64,000 bases of DNA from Agarophyton chilense (GCA_030374765.1 JARGXX010000001.1:2170001-2234000); one strand, 5' to 3'. Shown: positions 53,115-64,000, numbered from the stretch's first letter. The notes: generated from the sequence alone by a model not told the origin. Numbers and translations: made by a program.

Positions 53115-54295
53115 ACAGACCCCGTCGTCTTATCATCTACCCTAAGTGCGAAGGGTATCGATCGATCCTATTCAGCACCTTTTATGTCCCACCATGCACG
53201 GCCGTGGTAATATGCTCGGCTGTACCTTTTTCTCTCACGAATCGGCATCCATTTTCACCCACACGAATCAAACCTGCGCGGCGCACACCCACTCCGAATC
53301 GCATGAGCTGTATATCACTTGGCGAACATGTATTCCCGTCCGAGCCTCCTACCATCCGCTTCACAAAACTAGAATCTACATTGTCACAGTCCTGGGCAAT
53401 CCTAAGTAGCACAAATAGTTGCTGTACACCTTCGCCGTCATCCCACGTACATATCACAATATCTGCGGCCACGTTTTCTTCAACAATGGATGATACTTAG
53501 ATGCCCTCTTTAACGATGTGGTGCCCAAAGGCGCGCCGTCGCCCGACATACTTCTCCACTGATACGTACCTAGGCCGCCGGAACATCTCAATGTGGTGGA
53601 TTTCTCTTCCTTGGGTTCCTACGATGTGCTTCTTCTGCTGGCGGATTCCCTCCAAGTGATGTACAGGTCGGTGTTGCCCTCGGTCTCTAAATACTGTCTT
53701 CCATTCGAAACGGCGTCACCACGGGAGATTGACTTGTCCAGACACCCGTAATTGCGTCATGATCAATTTTCGAAAGCTCTCACGCATCCCCTTCCTGAAT
53801 GCTTGCAGCATTTGAGCCTCACTGCTTGTCATGTCGTCCAAATCGATTCCGTCGATCCCCAACAGCAGCCTGCGCAGTCCCATCTCATCACATTTCCGTT
53901 ACATTTTTCCTCCGTTCGACCAACAAGTGTAGAGCTTGTGAAGCCACCCGAACCCCACACGATCAATCGCTCTCTCCTCGACCATGAGATGCGAGGTGTG
54001 ATGCGTATTTACTTCAAGCCAGTCCTTAAACGTTCTTTGAACCTTTTCCAAAACCATTTCGGTGCAGTTCCTTGTATGCGAAAATTTTGGAATGGTGTGA
54101 ACGCCCAGTTCAAGAGCTCGATGGGGGTACGGCTTGCTCAAAATCTTTGCGCTCGTTCCACGTCTGCGGTAAATAGCGACTGCCGTTTGCAAATACCGTT
54201 TCGTTGCTCTCTTCATTCCCCCTTGATACTGTAGCTCACCCTCGCCATCCTTGTAATGTATGCTCCCCACAATATACTTCAATAGGGGGCAGAAG
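53115..54295 (-). pseudogene. Decayed coding stretch of unknown family
   Basis: Minus-strand frames at 54321-53899 (KRATKRYLQTAVAIYRRRG, MVLEKVQRTFKDWLEVN, ERAIDRVGFGWLHKLY), around 53880-53510 and at 53472-53182 (ADIVICTWDDGEGVQQLFVLL) have normal protein composition in one orientation but are separated by stops and shifts. It lies between two mobile-element remnants and may be a transposase or a captured host gene. No domain recognised. Confidence 0.35.
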
Positions 54296-57094
54296 GTTAT
54301 TTGAACGTTTGATTTAAACATTCAAAAAATACCTCTATAAAGCCTAAAAACGCATGTTGACCGATGAACATAAATTTTGTTGAGTAAATGATGTTCGAAA
54401 TGTGATGAATGTCACGCAGATGATCTTAAAAACAATCTAGACCGGTTCCTCTGTGACATATATAAACATCCGTATCATTGTAGTTTTGCAGACTTTGCAT
54501 CTTCCTCGATATGTTTGTCACCTTAAAGATCTATCTAGTTTCCTTTTTTACGATTGGTCTCCATTAAATGAATGTCGATACCGGCCAAGTATGGGGTTCC
54601 TTTCTATTTCATCTTCCTCCTTAAATTCTGTTTTCATAGTTTGAATAACATTCCAGTTGTTATCTATTCATCTTTCTGCACGACTAAAATAGAAAGTATG
54701 CGGTGTATGGTTCAAAGTGTTACCGTTTGCACCCTTCTACAGATTTCAAGCACCAACCATGCACATTGCAAGCAAAGAAATGTTCACTCTAAAAGACCAT
54801 TCTTTCACTTCGAACTTCTTTTCCATATTCAGATCATCTTGACGTGTCCCACTTTGCCTCCCAAATCTTGAACAACAAAAATAGTACTCTTCGCGAACCT
54901 CGGGAATAGCAATTGAAAGCGGTGTTTTCTTTGTTATTCCGTCAGTTGTCCTCCATTTTTTAAGAGAAATCGGAGTTCATGGTTGGGTACTTCTACAAGT
55001 GCTGATAAAATATCTCCTCTCACTGTCAACCCAGAACACATGAATCATTTTTCGATCCAATTCAGGCAGTTTCACGACCATTGACACATGCTGTCCTCAT
55101 ACCGTCATCGGAAGTTCGGAGAGATGTTTCACAGGAAACCTTATGGTGGCTGTTACTAAAACCTCAGAGAATCGCAATCGTCTTTCTAAAAGTTCTTCGC
55201 CTGTTTCAACAGATGTAAAATATGAATCGCTACAATACTTCCATCTGTTGCCAACCAGTTATCATATTGTCTCATTAAAACAGCTGTTTCATGCGCATGT
55301 TCAAATTTAAAAGGCTGCACTTCTGGTTGCGTAGCTCCCATTGTGATTTCTATTTCGAGAATAATTCCATTCCTTCCACAACACACTGTCTTTAATTCAC
55401 AATCGTTTTCAGGTTTCCTATCAAGAGCAGTGTAGTGTGGATGTCCAATTTCAATCCAGTTAACCGCAAGTACATACCAAAGTGACATACTTTTGTCCGC
55501 GCACAAAGTTTGTGATGGTGTTACGGAAGCTTTTCGATGGTCATTTATAGCTTTCAAAAATTCAAAAACGCATGACCACTTGGATTCTTCTGAATTTTGA
55601 TCGTTGTTAAATCCACTAGAAACGATAAATTGCCGTATGTGTTCAATCCGGTTGCCTTACATGATCTTTCCGGGCTGCGGAGATTCAATATATTCAGAAA
55701 ACGTGTCCTTAGACCAAATTGATCTTCTATTTGACAATTCAAAGCGAGGCATTACCACCATCAAACCAAAAAACATCAAAAATTCACCTCCTGTAGTCTG
55801 CTTTAAGATTTTTCCTTCTAGCAGAGAGTTGGTAGATCCAACCATTTTTTTCAAATGAGCTACAGGAAACATCCACACGAATTTATCATGTGAAGAGAGT
55901 CCGGAGGGTGCATGAATGGCTGATGTAAAATCTACAACAGGTCTTGTGATTTCCATTGATGCATTCGCACTGGACCATTCAGAGTCAAGGATATATTTTC
56001 CGTTGTCCATTTGGTCGAAAGAACTTCCACAAAGCTGTCTTGTGTGTAATTGTTTATCAAGGTAGGAGAGCTCGACGAAATAATTATTTTACTGTCATTG
56101 CCATCCGTGACAGTATGCTGTTCTTCATAGTTCGAAACTTCGTTAGTTATAGGAGCACCATTTATCTCCACGTTGGAATTTTCGGCTTCTTGAGCAGTTT
56201 ACTGAACCGTGACATGATCCCCGGGTTTCATATTACAAACTTTGAGAGTTCATATCTTCTGGCAACCAGGTAGCTTGAAGTTTATGGTTACGAAAGTGTG
56301 TCTTCGATTAATTTTGACAACAACGTCCACCTTGGTAACACTTCCGCTTACGAGTTTCCTCTTCTATTGCGTTCCAAAGAAGCGTTTACAGTCTCTCTCT
56401 GATTTTATTAGACGTGCGCCAGTGTTCACTCTGTTTCCCTCTACACGGTGTGGATCCATAGATAATGACATATTTGATAAATTATGAAGGATTGGAGTTA
56501 AGATGATGTTGCGTACAGGTGATGAAGATCTTTCGTAATCTTTGAAGTTAATGCGGGAGAAGAAGAGAGCGATGAAAACGTCTCGGCGCCATAATTTAAT
56601 TAGATTGACAGAGTTTACAAAATTTATCGATGTTGTAGTTCTGGCCTCATATAAGACTAATTCTTATTTCTTTGAAATTAAGCAATAAATAAAATCTACA
56701 GGCTCTGCATAACTGGAACGTATTGCTGAACATTTGATGGCCTCAACATTTGAATTATGCATTACTATATGATTGAAGGCGAATTTCCTTTCGACCTGAT
56801 TTCTTTGGATCGTTTTAGGCCAAAAATATTTGGTAAATGTTGTTTTGGGACTACTTATGTTTGCTAAAAGAAAATTATATCGCAATAAAGAAGAATATTA
56901 AATCTTTGTTCGACTAGATTCCCGAGGCTTTTCGTTAGAAATAAAAATGTTTGGTTTTTATTTTTGTTTTCTACCTGCTGTAAATTTGAAAATTCATATC
57001 TTGAATTAATTTCTGTTACTTTTTAAGAGCAATTTTGGCCTCATATGAGGCCATGCTTGCCTCTTTTGAGTTCAAACACTTGGGCGTATAGACA
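54296..57094 (-). mobile_element. piggyBac-like DNA transposon, copy 2 (inverted, 3' truncated)
   Basis: Minus-strand counterpart of copy 1. Matching parts: N-terminal region (about 56480-56010), the segment around 55740-55660 (FFGLMVVMPRFELSN), the catalytic part at 55557-55186 (TLCADKSMSLWYVLAVNWIEIGHP), and the C-terminal and 3' region to about 54300. The high-coordinate end is GGGCGTATAGACA (57094) followed by CTAG (57095-57098), as in copy 1. The other terminus is absent. Stops and shifts are frequent. The segment between two palindrome-like words (56653-56664 and 57037-57052) is extra relative to copy 1. Confidence 0.7.
57037..57052. promoter_or_regulatory. 16-bp palindrome GGCCTCATATGAGGCC in copy 2
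   Basis: Perfect match to 38232-38247, 42 bp inside the surviving end of copy 2. Confidence 0.5.
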
Positions 57095-57098
57095 CTAG

Positions 57099-58380
57099 AG
57101 CTTCCTCGTCATAGGTCATGGACCCTACGCTTCAACTCAAGTAACCCGACATCTTGTCGTCCATGTCACAACCTATCTCATCGTACCTTCCCCCTTCAGT
57201 TTTAACGCACTCGCTTTTCTCTTACTCCTTCGTTTTCTTTTCAAACCTCTACACTTAACACAATGAGTTTTACACAATGTAGCCCAACAGCGCTTCAGTC
57301 AAACGCTACAACCATTGAGAGCATGTGATAAAGAATCCCCTAAGTTTTAGAATTACTCCGAATTTATTTGGAAACAAACTTCATTTAAGATCTAGTTTTA
57401 TTCAACCAAAAAATAACTGGAAATACACATTTCTTGGATTGGAGAATTAAATGAAATATTTTCTCAGCGCTCCCAAAGACCGACTTTTTTCCCGGGAACC
57501 TACATCCGCTTGAACTTATGTGCCGTTTTCGATTCGCAAGCAAACCGCTCGTTTGAAATGGCTACATATGCGGCAAACTGGGTTAAAAAAAAGACAAGCG
57601 TTTCAGTTGTTTGAACGTTCTTTGACTGTTCTTACGGTAACAAAAACATGTACTGTATGTCGCTCATAAACTTACTCTAGTGGAATAAAGTTTGGTGTTC
57701 ACAGGGCTCTCAGAGTGCTGGGCGAGGGCAGCAGTCCTTGTACAGTGTCACAGGAGTACACGTAGTATTCCTCAGTCTGTATTGCACGTGTCATAGAGTG
57801 CACGCGGTGTACCTGGGGGGATATTCTGCCCAAAGAGTGGGAGCCGGCAAAAAAATACAAACTCCTGCACTTTATTAGAACAAAGAGATACTGGGATGTA
57901 TTGATACTTTTTCCAACGAAAGTAATTCTCTCTGAACTAGTTTGGTTGCGAGCACTGCATTTGTTTCAGCACCAGCGCTACAAGAATTATTTCAAAATTG
58001 TCAGGGTATTCGGAGGACACATGGATTTAATTCTTGTACTTTGAACATAATTGGATTGTATATGGCTATGTTCTTGGTCTGCATGGCTTGGTCGCTGGAT
58101 TATACTCGACACAAGAGGAGTGCAATCGGAGCAGCCTGAAAAATATTTGGAGAAACTCGTTGGATCGACGCATACTATCTCCAACTTCTTGAGTACGCGA
58201 GTGGCTTCGTCGGCCACAATTTCTATCAGTGAGTATATTGGTCTTTTGAAGTACACAAGGCGAGAGGGCTGTATGATGATAAAACACCCCCTAACTGTCA
58301 CTTTCGACGGTTGGTATCACATCCTCTGCTACAGCTTCAGTAGTCCGTGTTTCAGTGGAGTAATTGTAACCGCCCAGCAA
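57099..58380. other. Flank of the transposon, no gene recognised
   Basis: AT-rich to 58.3 kb. The start (57130-57260) is CT-rich like a promoter leader and is followed by a 21-codon frame at about 57262. Frames at 57987-58301 lack motifs. Confidence 0.4.
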
Positions 58381-58532
58381 GGACAGGGGGATGTCTCCCG
58401 GTACCTGTCCTGTGGACCGGAGCAATCCCCCTGTCCCTGCACCTGGGACTTCCACACCGATGATTGGTTGGTGTGGAACGGCCAGTTGGGATGGTGGAAG
58501 TGGAAGCGAATCTCGAGATTGAGATTCGCTTC
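58381..58532. repeat. Cluster of three perfect hairpins
   Basis: Hairpin 1: GGACAGGGGGAT (58381-58392) with its complement at 58425-58436. Hairpin 2: TTCCACACC (58450-58458) with GGTGTGGAA (58470-58478). Hairpin 3: GAAGCGAATCTC (58503-58514) with GAGATTCGCTTC (58521-58532). All arms pair without mismatch. No family assigned; it could be a structured RNA, an element end or a replication-linked structure. Confidence 0.6.
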
Positions 58533-59104
58533 AAAACACACCACCCCGTTCCAAAACCGACCAGACGCCCTTACCGGTCTCCATCACCCAAGACGGCGCC
58601 GCGACCGTCCGCGGCGCCATCTCCGTCTTCATCCGTTTGCCCCTTCTTCCTCGGCCACCGCCGCCCCCCAGCACCGTCTGGCTCCCCGCTGTCGTCGCAG
58701 CTTTCGGCCGCCCTTGCGCCCGGATCGTCAACCTGCCGCGCTTCGTCAAGCGCCCCATCGTCGCTCTGCCGTCGCAGCGCGCATGAACCCTCTCCCTTGT
58801 CTGCGCCCCAACAGCCTCTTCCGCCTCTTTGTTGTCCGCCTCCATGGCCTCCGCCTTCGCGGCCTTCGCCTCCACTGCCTCCGTCCCTCTCACAGCGTCG
58901 CCTGCCCCACCGCGCTGTGTCGCCCAAGCAGGCTGCGTCGCCGCAACGCACTGCGTCGACTTCGAGCGCGTTGTCAGGTTGAGGGTGGCCAGCCATAGCG
59001 TCGTCCACGACCAGTTGGAACAGGTCTACGACCGCTTCCACGGACGCATGGGTGACGCTCTGGTTTACTTCACTGTCCAATTCTTCGGCTTCAAGGTCCA
59101 ACAC
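58533..59104 (-). other. GC-rich segment, possible exon of an acidic protein
   Basis: Open on both strands because of high GC. The minus strand reads an acidic start (LDLEAEELDSEVNQSV, VEAVVDLFQLVVDDAMAG) followed by Gly/Arg/Asp-rich low complexity, without an ATG in that frame before an upstream stop. It could be an exon or a retroelement gag-like part; not recognised. Confidence 0.25.
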
Positions 59105-59230
59105 CGGCGCGTATACCGGCTCGCGGCTGGATGAGTCGGTATCGTCGTCAGGTCATCTCTCGAATCAAGGTTGTAGGATTCATGTTTGGATGAAACAGTG
59201 GAACTGGTGATTCCAGATTCCAACCACGTA

Positions 59231-59374
59231 TTATATAGACGTCATCAGAATAGACAGAGCCTTTCCTAGGGAGGTCTACTAGAAGACGTCCCAAATTCAA
59301 GGCTAGGGGTGTAGCTTTCGGGCTTTGTCTTATGCATGGGTAGAGTTTATGCAATATTCTGATCGTCTATATAA
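59231..59374. repeat. Long-loop inverted repeat
   Basis: TTATATAGACG plus TCATCAGAATA (59231-59252) is inverted at 59355-59374 as TATTCTGAT plus CGTCTATATAA, with one 2-base gap. The loop is about 100 bp. The right arm contains TATATAA and could double as a TATA box. Confidence 0.5.
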
Positions 59375-60879
59375 ACCCCCGAGGCGAGCGCTTCGGCGCC
59401 AACTCTGCGGGAGAGACCACTTTTCCCCGGGAGCTCCTTGGGCACCCTCACTTCTCTCAGCCCTGTCCGGGCCTCTTTTGCCATCAACCGTTTCTCTCTC
59501 TGCCCTGCTTCCCCCTTTCACTTTCCTTGGCGGCTTGGTCTCCCGCCGTCTTTAGCATCAACCTTTCCCCACTACGAGTGCAGCCCTGCAGTGGCTTGGC
59601 GGCGCTCGTAGGTGTTCTTCGGAGTGGTTGTATCGTTTGTTAGTGCTCCCTGAGCCTTTACTGGTTGGCCGTTTCCGCCGGCCTCTCTCGTTTTGTCTAC
59701 GGTTGTAGACTGGTACCCCCTGGCATTTCGTTCTACTGGGTCTGTCACCACCCGCGCCATTAGCAGCCCAGAAAATGGCGTCTACAGTAATTATTTGGGG
59801 CTTCCGAATCACTGGCGTTGGTGTCCGCCTTTTCAGTCCCTATGATTTTTAGGGCCTATTTTTCTTCTGCATGTTTTATTTCCGACGGACGTTTTGACGC
59901 AATACCGGGTGGACTCTTAACAGCCGATTTTCTTTCGGCGCTGTTCCGTGCCTCAGTACTTCTTCAGCTTTGTCGCCGTGTACGTTGGCAAAAACCGCAC
60001 TGCACACTTCAGGCCGCGGCTCTTTCGCGGTGTCATTACTCGATTAGGCTTTCAATCGGTCCTCATCAAAACATTTCTTAGTTGGTCCGTTGCTTTTCGT
60101 TTCTCTAATCTCCTGCAAAAAACCGCTTGATGAGCTGAGGCTGTAATTTTCTAACGCCAGATTGGTCAAAGTGGGATTTTCGTGAGGCGATTCTTCCGTG
60201 TGAACCACTCGTTCAATTTTTTCCGGTTCAAAAGCAATTCTACATTCAATTTTAGCAATAGCGATTCTATCCTTCGGCATATTGGCCTCGCTTGCAGCCA
60301 TGGCTGGACGATTCGGGGACTGGGTGTTGCCCTTGCTTGATGGCTTTAACAATGATTAGGGATCCGGGTCCGTCTGTGTTCTCAGAATGCTAGTTTGAGG
60401 TGCTAAAAGCACAGGGGGCAAAGAAAATCGTCACAAAAACTGCAAAAAATGAGGAATGGGAAATGTGCAAGCAATTAATTCAAAATTTTCGGATACCACA
60501 CCTTCGCGCATTCACACGAATCCAAGAGGTGGCGAATGCAGAACGGAAGTGCCCTTAAGTACTACTTTGCACCTTGATCGCTGGAATTTAAACTCGAGTT
60601 TACTTCCCTTTACAAAACGCCAATAAACTCTTCAATCAGCTTACCATCGACGTCAAACCTCCACCATTTCTCCCCTTCAGAAGTACTCCCCGCCCGGTGC
60701 CGGCTTCGTTTCCTGTTCCGGGAACATCAGTGCATAAGAGTCCTTCCGAAATTTATCCCTTTCCTCCTTCACAGCTACACCCCCACCACCTGCGTCCTTC
60801 TGTTACAGAGCATCTCACCTCTTCATCTCCTGTTCGGCTAGAAATCTCTCCGCCTCACTCACAGTAGCTGCCAACGTCC
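59375..60879. other. Region with short frames only
   Basis: A minus-strand frame at 60352-60044 (102 aa; polar, Ser/Glu-rich, no motif) may be a retroelement or gene scrap. The rest shows nothing I recognise. Confidence 0.35.
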
Positions 60880-61475
60880 TCAACCCATCAACCTCCCCCT
60901 CTTTCTCTCCACCTCCGTATCGCTCGACACAGTCGGCCTCTTCTCCACAACTCTCCTTTTCCTCGTTTCCTCCTCCTGCATTGCCTCCACCTTCTCCACA
61001 TCCTCCTCACTCTGGGGACACGCTCCAAGCACTTCAATCCTTACAACCCTTAACCTCGGTGTCACAGGAGACCCCCGAGGCGCTCCCCAACCTCGGCAGA
61101 GTCGTTCACGTCTTCTTCGCTTACTTCCTCGTCTAATTTTTCAAACCCTCCTTCTTCAACATCTTCACAGCCGTCCCTTTCGTACTAGAAAAGTCCCTCT
61201 TCATCACACTCAACATCTCATCCGCCGCCGGCAACTACAAAAACACATACAAATTCAAACACTACATCTCCGCAATCGGTGAGTACCCAAGACCACACAC
61301 CAGCCACCTCCTCCCCTTTGATTAGCATTAGAACTTGCACTCAAACCTTAACAAACGTTCATTCTTTACGGCGAAGTTAAGGCTATATAAAATCACGCCC
61401 AACTTAACCACTCAGTTCCCCTCTCCATCATCCACCACATTCTCCCCCTTCGAAGGTTCATAGCTCTCATCTTTG
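60880..61475 (-). other. Charged low-complexity frame and flank
   Basis: The minus strand at 61065-60880 reads SEEDVEKVEAMQEEETRKRRVVEKR, a coiled-coil-like charged segment, with LAATVSEAERFLAEQEMKR in another frame just beyond, near 60875-60820. Possibly a broken host gene; no identity. The plus strand is CT-rich. Confidence 0.25.
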
Positions 61476-61503
61476 TCATCTTCTTCTACATTTCCACCCT
61501 GTA

Positions 61504-62639
61504 TCACCTGAACGACCCCTCCTGAACATCCATGGCCACGTCCTTATACGTTTCATCCACTTCCTTCTCCCCCAGCAACGCAGATTCCTCCCTAAACATT
61601 GGCTTAAAGCTTGGCTCCAGATGCACACCGTCAGATAAGCTATAGTCTTCCGGGACCACGTATATATGGTACCGTAATAGCTGTGTATCCGACATAACAC
61701 AGTCTGCACTGCCCGCTCCAGCATGGAACACATCCCCACTCCCAATAAATATCGACATAGGCAGTATCTTGAACTTTCCCATATAAATTCTCTCCGCAAA
61801 CCCCTCTAACTCAGCATTGCTCGCCCCATAATGGGTATGCGATCTTTCACCAACCTGCAACGGAACCGAATATTTCGCAAACGCCATCATGAAATAGCCC
61901 GGGTTGTTCCCATCCACCTTCAAACGTTTCGTCATCGTCTGAAAGTCTGTATGTAGCTTATACTGCGGGCATTCTCTCCCCATAAACAACACCATTCTCT
62001 AAGTAGTCGGCCGGTACATCTTCTCCACCGCGATTCTGTTATCTTCCAAACCCAGGCACACACATATATGTCCCATTCGTGCATACAACATCGCACGCTT
62101 CTTCACCCACACATGCCTTTTCGCATTCTACTCCATCTCATCCACTATCCTTCTCCTCATCGCCAATTACCTTCCAAGCTTCCTGCTCTTATCAGACGGG
62201 TCCTGCTCCTCCCCCGCACTGATGACGGTAGTCCATGTCGTCTGGTTCTTCAGCTTCCGAATATCATCTTGCTGCCTGAAACTGGTCTCATAGAACTCCA
62301 GCATTTCCCCATGCACATCCCCATTCATGTGTTTGCTCATCTCCTAAAGCTTCTCCACAACTCTCCTGCATCCGTCGCAATGCCTTGCAGCACATAGAAC
62401 CCATGCTCTTTCAGCTCCCCCGCCATCCTCGCAAAGTACACAAGAGCATATTTGTCTTCAGTTGTCGCCCCCTTCCATAATCTCACCTCCTGTTCCTTCC
62501 CCACCACTCCCTCCCTAACCACCATCGCCGTCTGCTCCTCGTAAGATTCACAGCAGAACATCGAATGATGAGCAGCTCTCATGTCCTTCGGTCTCAGCAG
62601 ATGGCCACGGTGCTCGTTTCGCAAGTGCACCATATCCAT
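61504..62639 (-). pseudogene. PhyH-like (2OG oxygenase fold) gene remnant or unmodelled spliced gene
   Basis: Three minus-strand pieces lie in order. 62639-62337 has ALVYFARMAGELKEHGFYVLQGIATDAG, like the start of phytanoyl-CoA-hydroxylase-type folds. About 62345-62180 has MSKHMNGDVHGEMLEFYETSF in another frame and ends at a possible donor (AG|GTAATT). 61995-61504 has IFIGSGDVFHAGAGSADC and LLRYHIYVVP, like the metal-strand GD-x-x-HAG motif of 2OG dioxygenases. One frame change has no splice signal, so it is either a pseudogene or has an error. Function is not asserted. Confidence 0.4.
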
Positions 62640-63381
62640 CCACGAATATATGTCCTTAATCGCTTCTTCAGTGCCCTCCAGTCACTTACTCAGCAACGAG
62701 CCGACCACTTCTGTAATCTGAGAGCTTAAGAGTGGTCGCAGGCCATGCTTAGCTACATCATTTGCTGCTTGTGCTGGAGCTATCTACTTTTTCATGAACC
62801 TGTAATTTAAACCAGACGCGACGCAAAACATCAGCATTCCAAACGGGTAGACGTCAGGAGACAATCCATGTTTCTCATGGCGAATAATATCAGGTGCAAT
62901 CTTTGGTTGCAAGAGAGTAACAAACATCAAAACCAATCGAGCGATGTAAACTGATGATACTCAGATCTTAAAAGTCAATTCTTCAATTTGGTCTGCTTAC
63001 AAACTCCCATGTGCTTTTTTTGACCGTCATAAAACCTTCTTGGATGGCGTACGTCGCTAGTCTTCAGTGTTCAAGCTTTCGTAGATCACCATGCACTAGT
63101 ATTTGACTTGGTCTTACGTCCCGATGAATCACATTCAAACTATGTGCAAAATATAAATCCGGGGCTACCCCTGAACAGATTCCCAGCCCCTTTTGAATTC
63201 TTGGTAGAGCATACGTTGAATATTGTAATCTGTCCCCCTCGCAAAACTCGAATATGAGACTTTCCAGCTTTCGTAACCCCATGCGACCAAGAAACAGCAC
63301 GATATTGGGAATGGCGAAGTTGGGAGTCGATACTGTTGAAACTACTGGTTGACAAGGGTAGACTGCGTGCCAATGAAGCAA
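62640..63381 (-). pseudogene. Protein kinase domain remnant
   Basis: The minus strand at 63381-63064 reads PNIVLFLG, SLIFEFCEGDRL and HSLNVIHRDVRPSQILV, kinase subdomains IV-VIb. After a gap with stops, 62935-62640 reads PKIAPDIIRHEKHGLSPDVYPFGMLMF and HGLRPLLSSQ, subdomains VIII-XI of tyrosine-kinase-like families. The DFG region and the N lobe are missing. It runs in the same direction into the PhyH-like remnant, so both may descend from one fused gene. As in the PH-kinase at 1.9-4.0 kb, HRDVRP has Arg in place of Lys. Confidence 0.6.
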
Positions 63382-63618
63382 CGTTCGGTCGGGGTTGTCA
63401 ATGCAGAGTAGCTTTACAAAGAGAAGCTAGATAATTGTACGAATCTGTTGATCCTATCATCGCCTTCACGGGTCGGTGCTTCGCCTACATGCCTAAGTAT
63501 CTGCTGGCCGTCCACCGTGCAACCTCCGATCAGAGGCCCGCCCCTTACACGTGTGTGTCCAACACGTGTATATGCAACACGCTCCTGTGGTCAGGGCGTC
63601 CTGACGATGCGGCCATCC
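63382..63618. other. Flank of the second copia element
   Basis: Likely holds the 3' LTR of the element that runs off the window, since it directly follows the end of its RNase H on the minus strand. ACACGTGTGTGTCCAACACGTGT at 63547-63569 is inverted-repeat-like. LTR borders cannot be set without the partner LTR. Confidence 0.3.
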
Positions 63619-64000
63619 TCATTTTGTGTTCAGAACCGCGTACTGAAACTTCCAAAACTGTCCTCCCTGGAGGGGCTTGGTGAAGAAATCGCCGAGCATG
63701 GCGTCGGTATCGCAGTGCTTGATGGAGAGCTCGCCAGAGCGCATGCGGTCAGTGATGAAGAAGTACCTGATGTTGATGTGGCGAGTTCGTTTGCTGCTGG
63801 AACCCCTACCTTTTGTTTCGAGCAGTATTGCGCTGCAGTTGTCCTGGAACACCACGTTATCGCGCACCTCATAACCCTGCGCCTCCAGAAAGTATCGAAT
63901 CCACATTATCTGGGGCATAAAGTCGTTCACACCCACTGGCTCGGCCTCTGTAGAGCTCTTTGTGTTGAGCTTCTGTCGGGTCGAGGCGCTGTAAGTCGCC
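63619..64000 (-). mobile_element. Second Ty1/copia element, 3' part of pol (cut by window end)
   Basis: The minus-strand frame, open to the window edge, reads STEAEPVGVNDFMPQIMWIRYFLEAQGY, SSSKRTRHINIRYFFITDR and MLGDFFTKPLQG, the C-terminal copia RNase H. It differs clearly from the copia element at 46.5-51.1 kb, so it is another family. Whether it is whole cannot be judged. Confidence 0.85.

Noticed and set aside
58051-58998. 315-codon plus-strand frame
   Set aside because: Crosses the hairpin cluster and then becomes Arg/Pro/Ser low complexity; composition explained by GC content.
60880-61065. Coiled-coil-like 61-codon frame as a stand-alone gene
   Set aside because: No start context, continues in another frame, no recognised family; listed only as a low-confidence scrap.
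1-64000. CRISPR arrays, rRNA genes, group I/II introns, Polinton-type capsid genes
   Set aside because: No spaced direct repeats, no rRNA or intron core motifs and no capsid or packaging-ATPase motifs were seen.

Overview
The window is nuclear DNA of a eukaryote. It is gene-dense from 1 to about 35.1 kb and repeat-dominated from about 35.4 kb to the end. The gene-dense half has mostly intronless or one- to two-intron genes with tiny GT-AG introns (72-103 bp), short intergenic spaces and many divergent pairs. It includes a plastid-type Cys-rich DnaJ-like protein, plant-like tandem-pore K+ channels and a UDP-glucuronate decarboxylase. With the abundant retroelements, this best fits a red alga of the Chondrus type. 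That assignment is inference; no marker gene here proves it.

Layout 1-9 kb: GC-rich and full of simple repeats. It carries a two-KH RNA-binding protein (5' end open), a PH-domain/Ser-Thr kinase, an RNF126-like RING-H2 ligase, the mitochondrial Fe-S carrier NFU1 (divergent from the ligase across a 385-bp promoter with a perfect 13-bp inverted repeat next to CACGTG), and a three-exon gene joining a BED-type zinc finger to an Rdx (SelT/W/H-like) domain that has lost its redox cysteines. Layout 9-35 kb: two tandem two-pore K+ channels with EF hands, a RING-LON protein, an importin-7/8-type karyopherin, MSH6, a BSD2-like zinc protein, a small RING-H2 protein, VPS28, a small spliced WW/MBD-like protein, the exosome subunit RRP4 and UXS. 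These are housekeeping genes and show no operon-like functional grouping.

Layout 35-58 kb: a nest of elements. A pogo/Tc1-like element with TA target duplications sits inside the CTAG target sequence of a piggyBac-like element. The pogo copy is itself interrupted by a 634-bp solo LTR (TG...CA, 5-bp duplication GAGGA). The piggyBac-like element holds a 910-bp insert. A Tnp2/CACTA-like transposase remnant follows, then retroelement fragments. Among these lies a nearly whole Ty1/copia element with only 88-bp LTRs and 5-bp duplication TAGCT, inserted in the RNase H region of an older retroelement. A Ty3-type fragment, an unidentified decayed coding stretch and a second, inverted piggyBac-like copy complete the region.

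Layout 58-64 kb: a cluster of three perfect hairpins, GC-rich low-complexity sequence, remnants of a kinase joined to a PhyH-like oxygenase, and the 3' end of a second copia element running off the window. No CRISPR array, rRNA or convincing tRNA gene was seen. I found no clear multi-gene novel system. The best leads are the BED-Rdx fusion, the CTAG-flanked piggyBac-like family with its 16-bp subterminal palindrome, and the short-LTR copia element.
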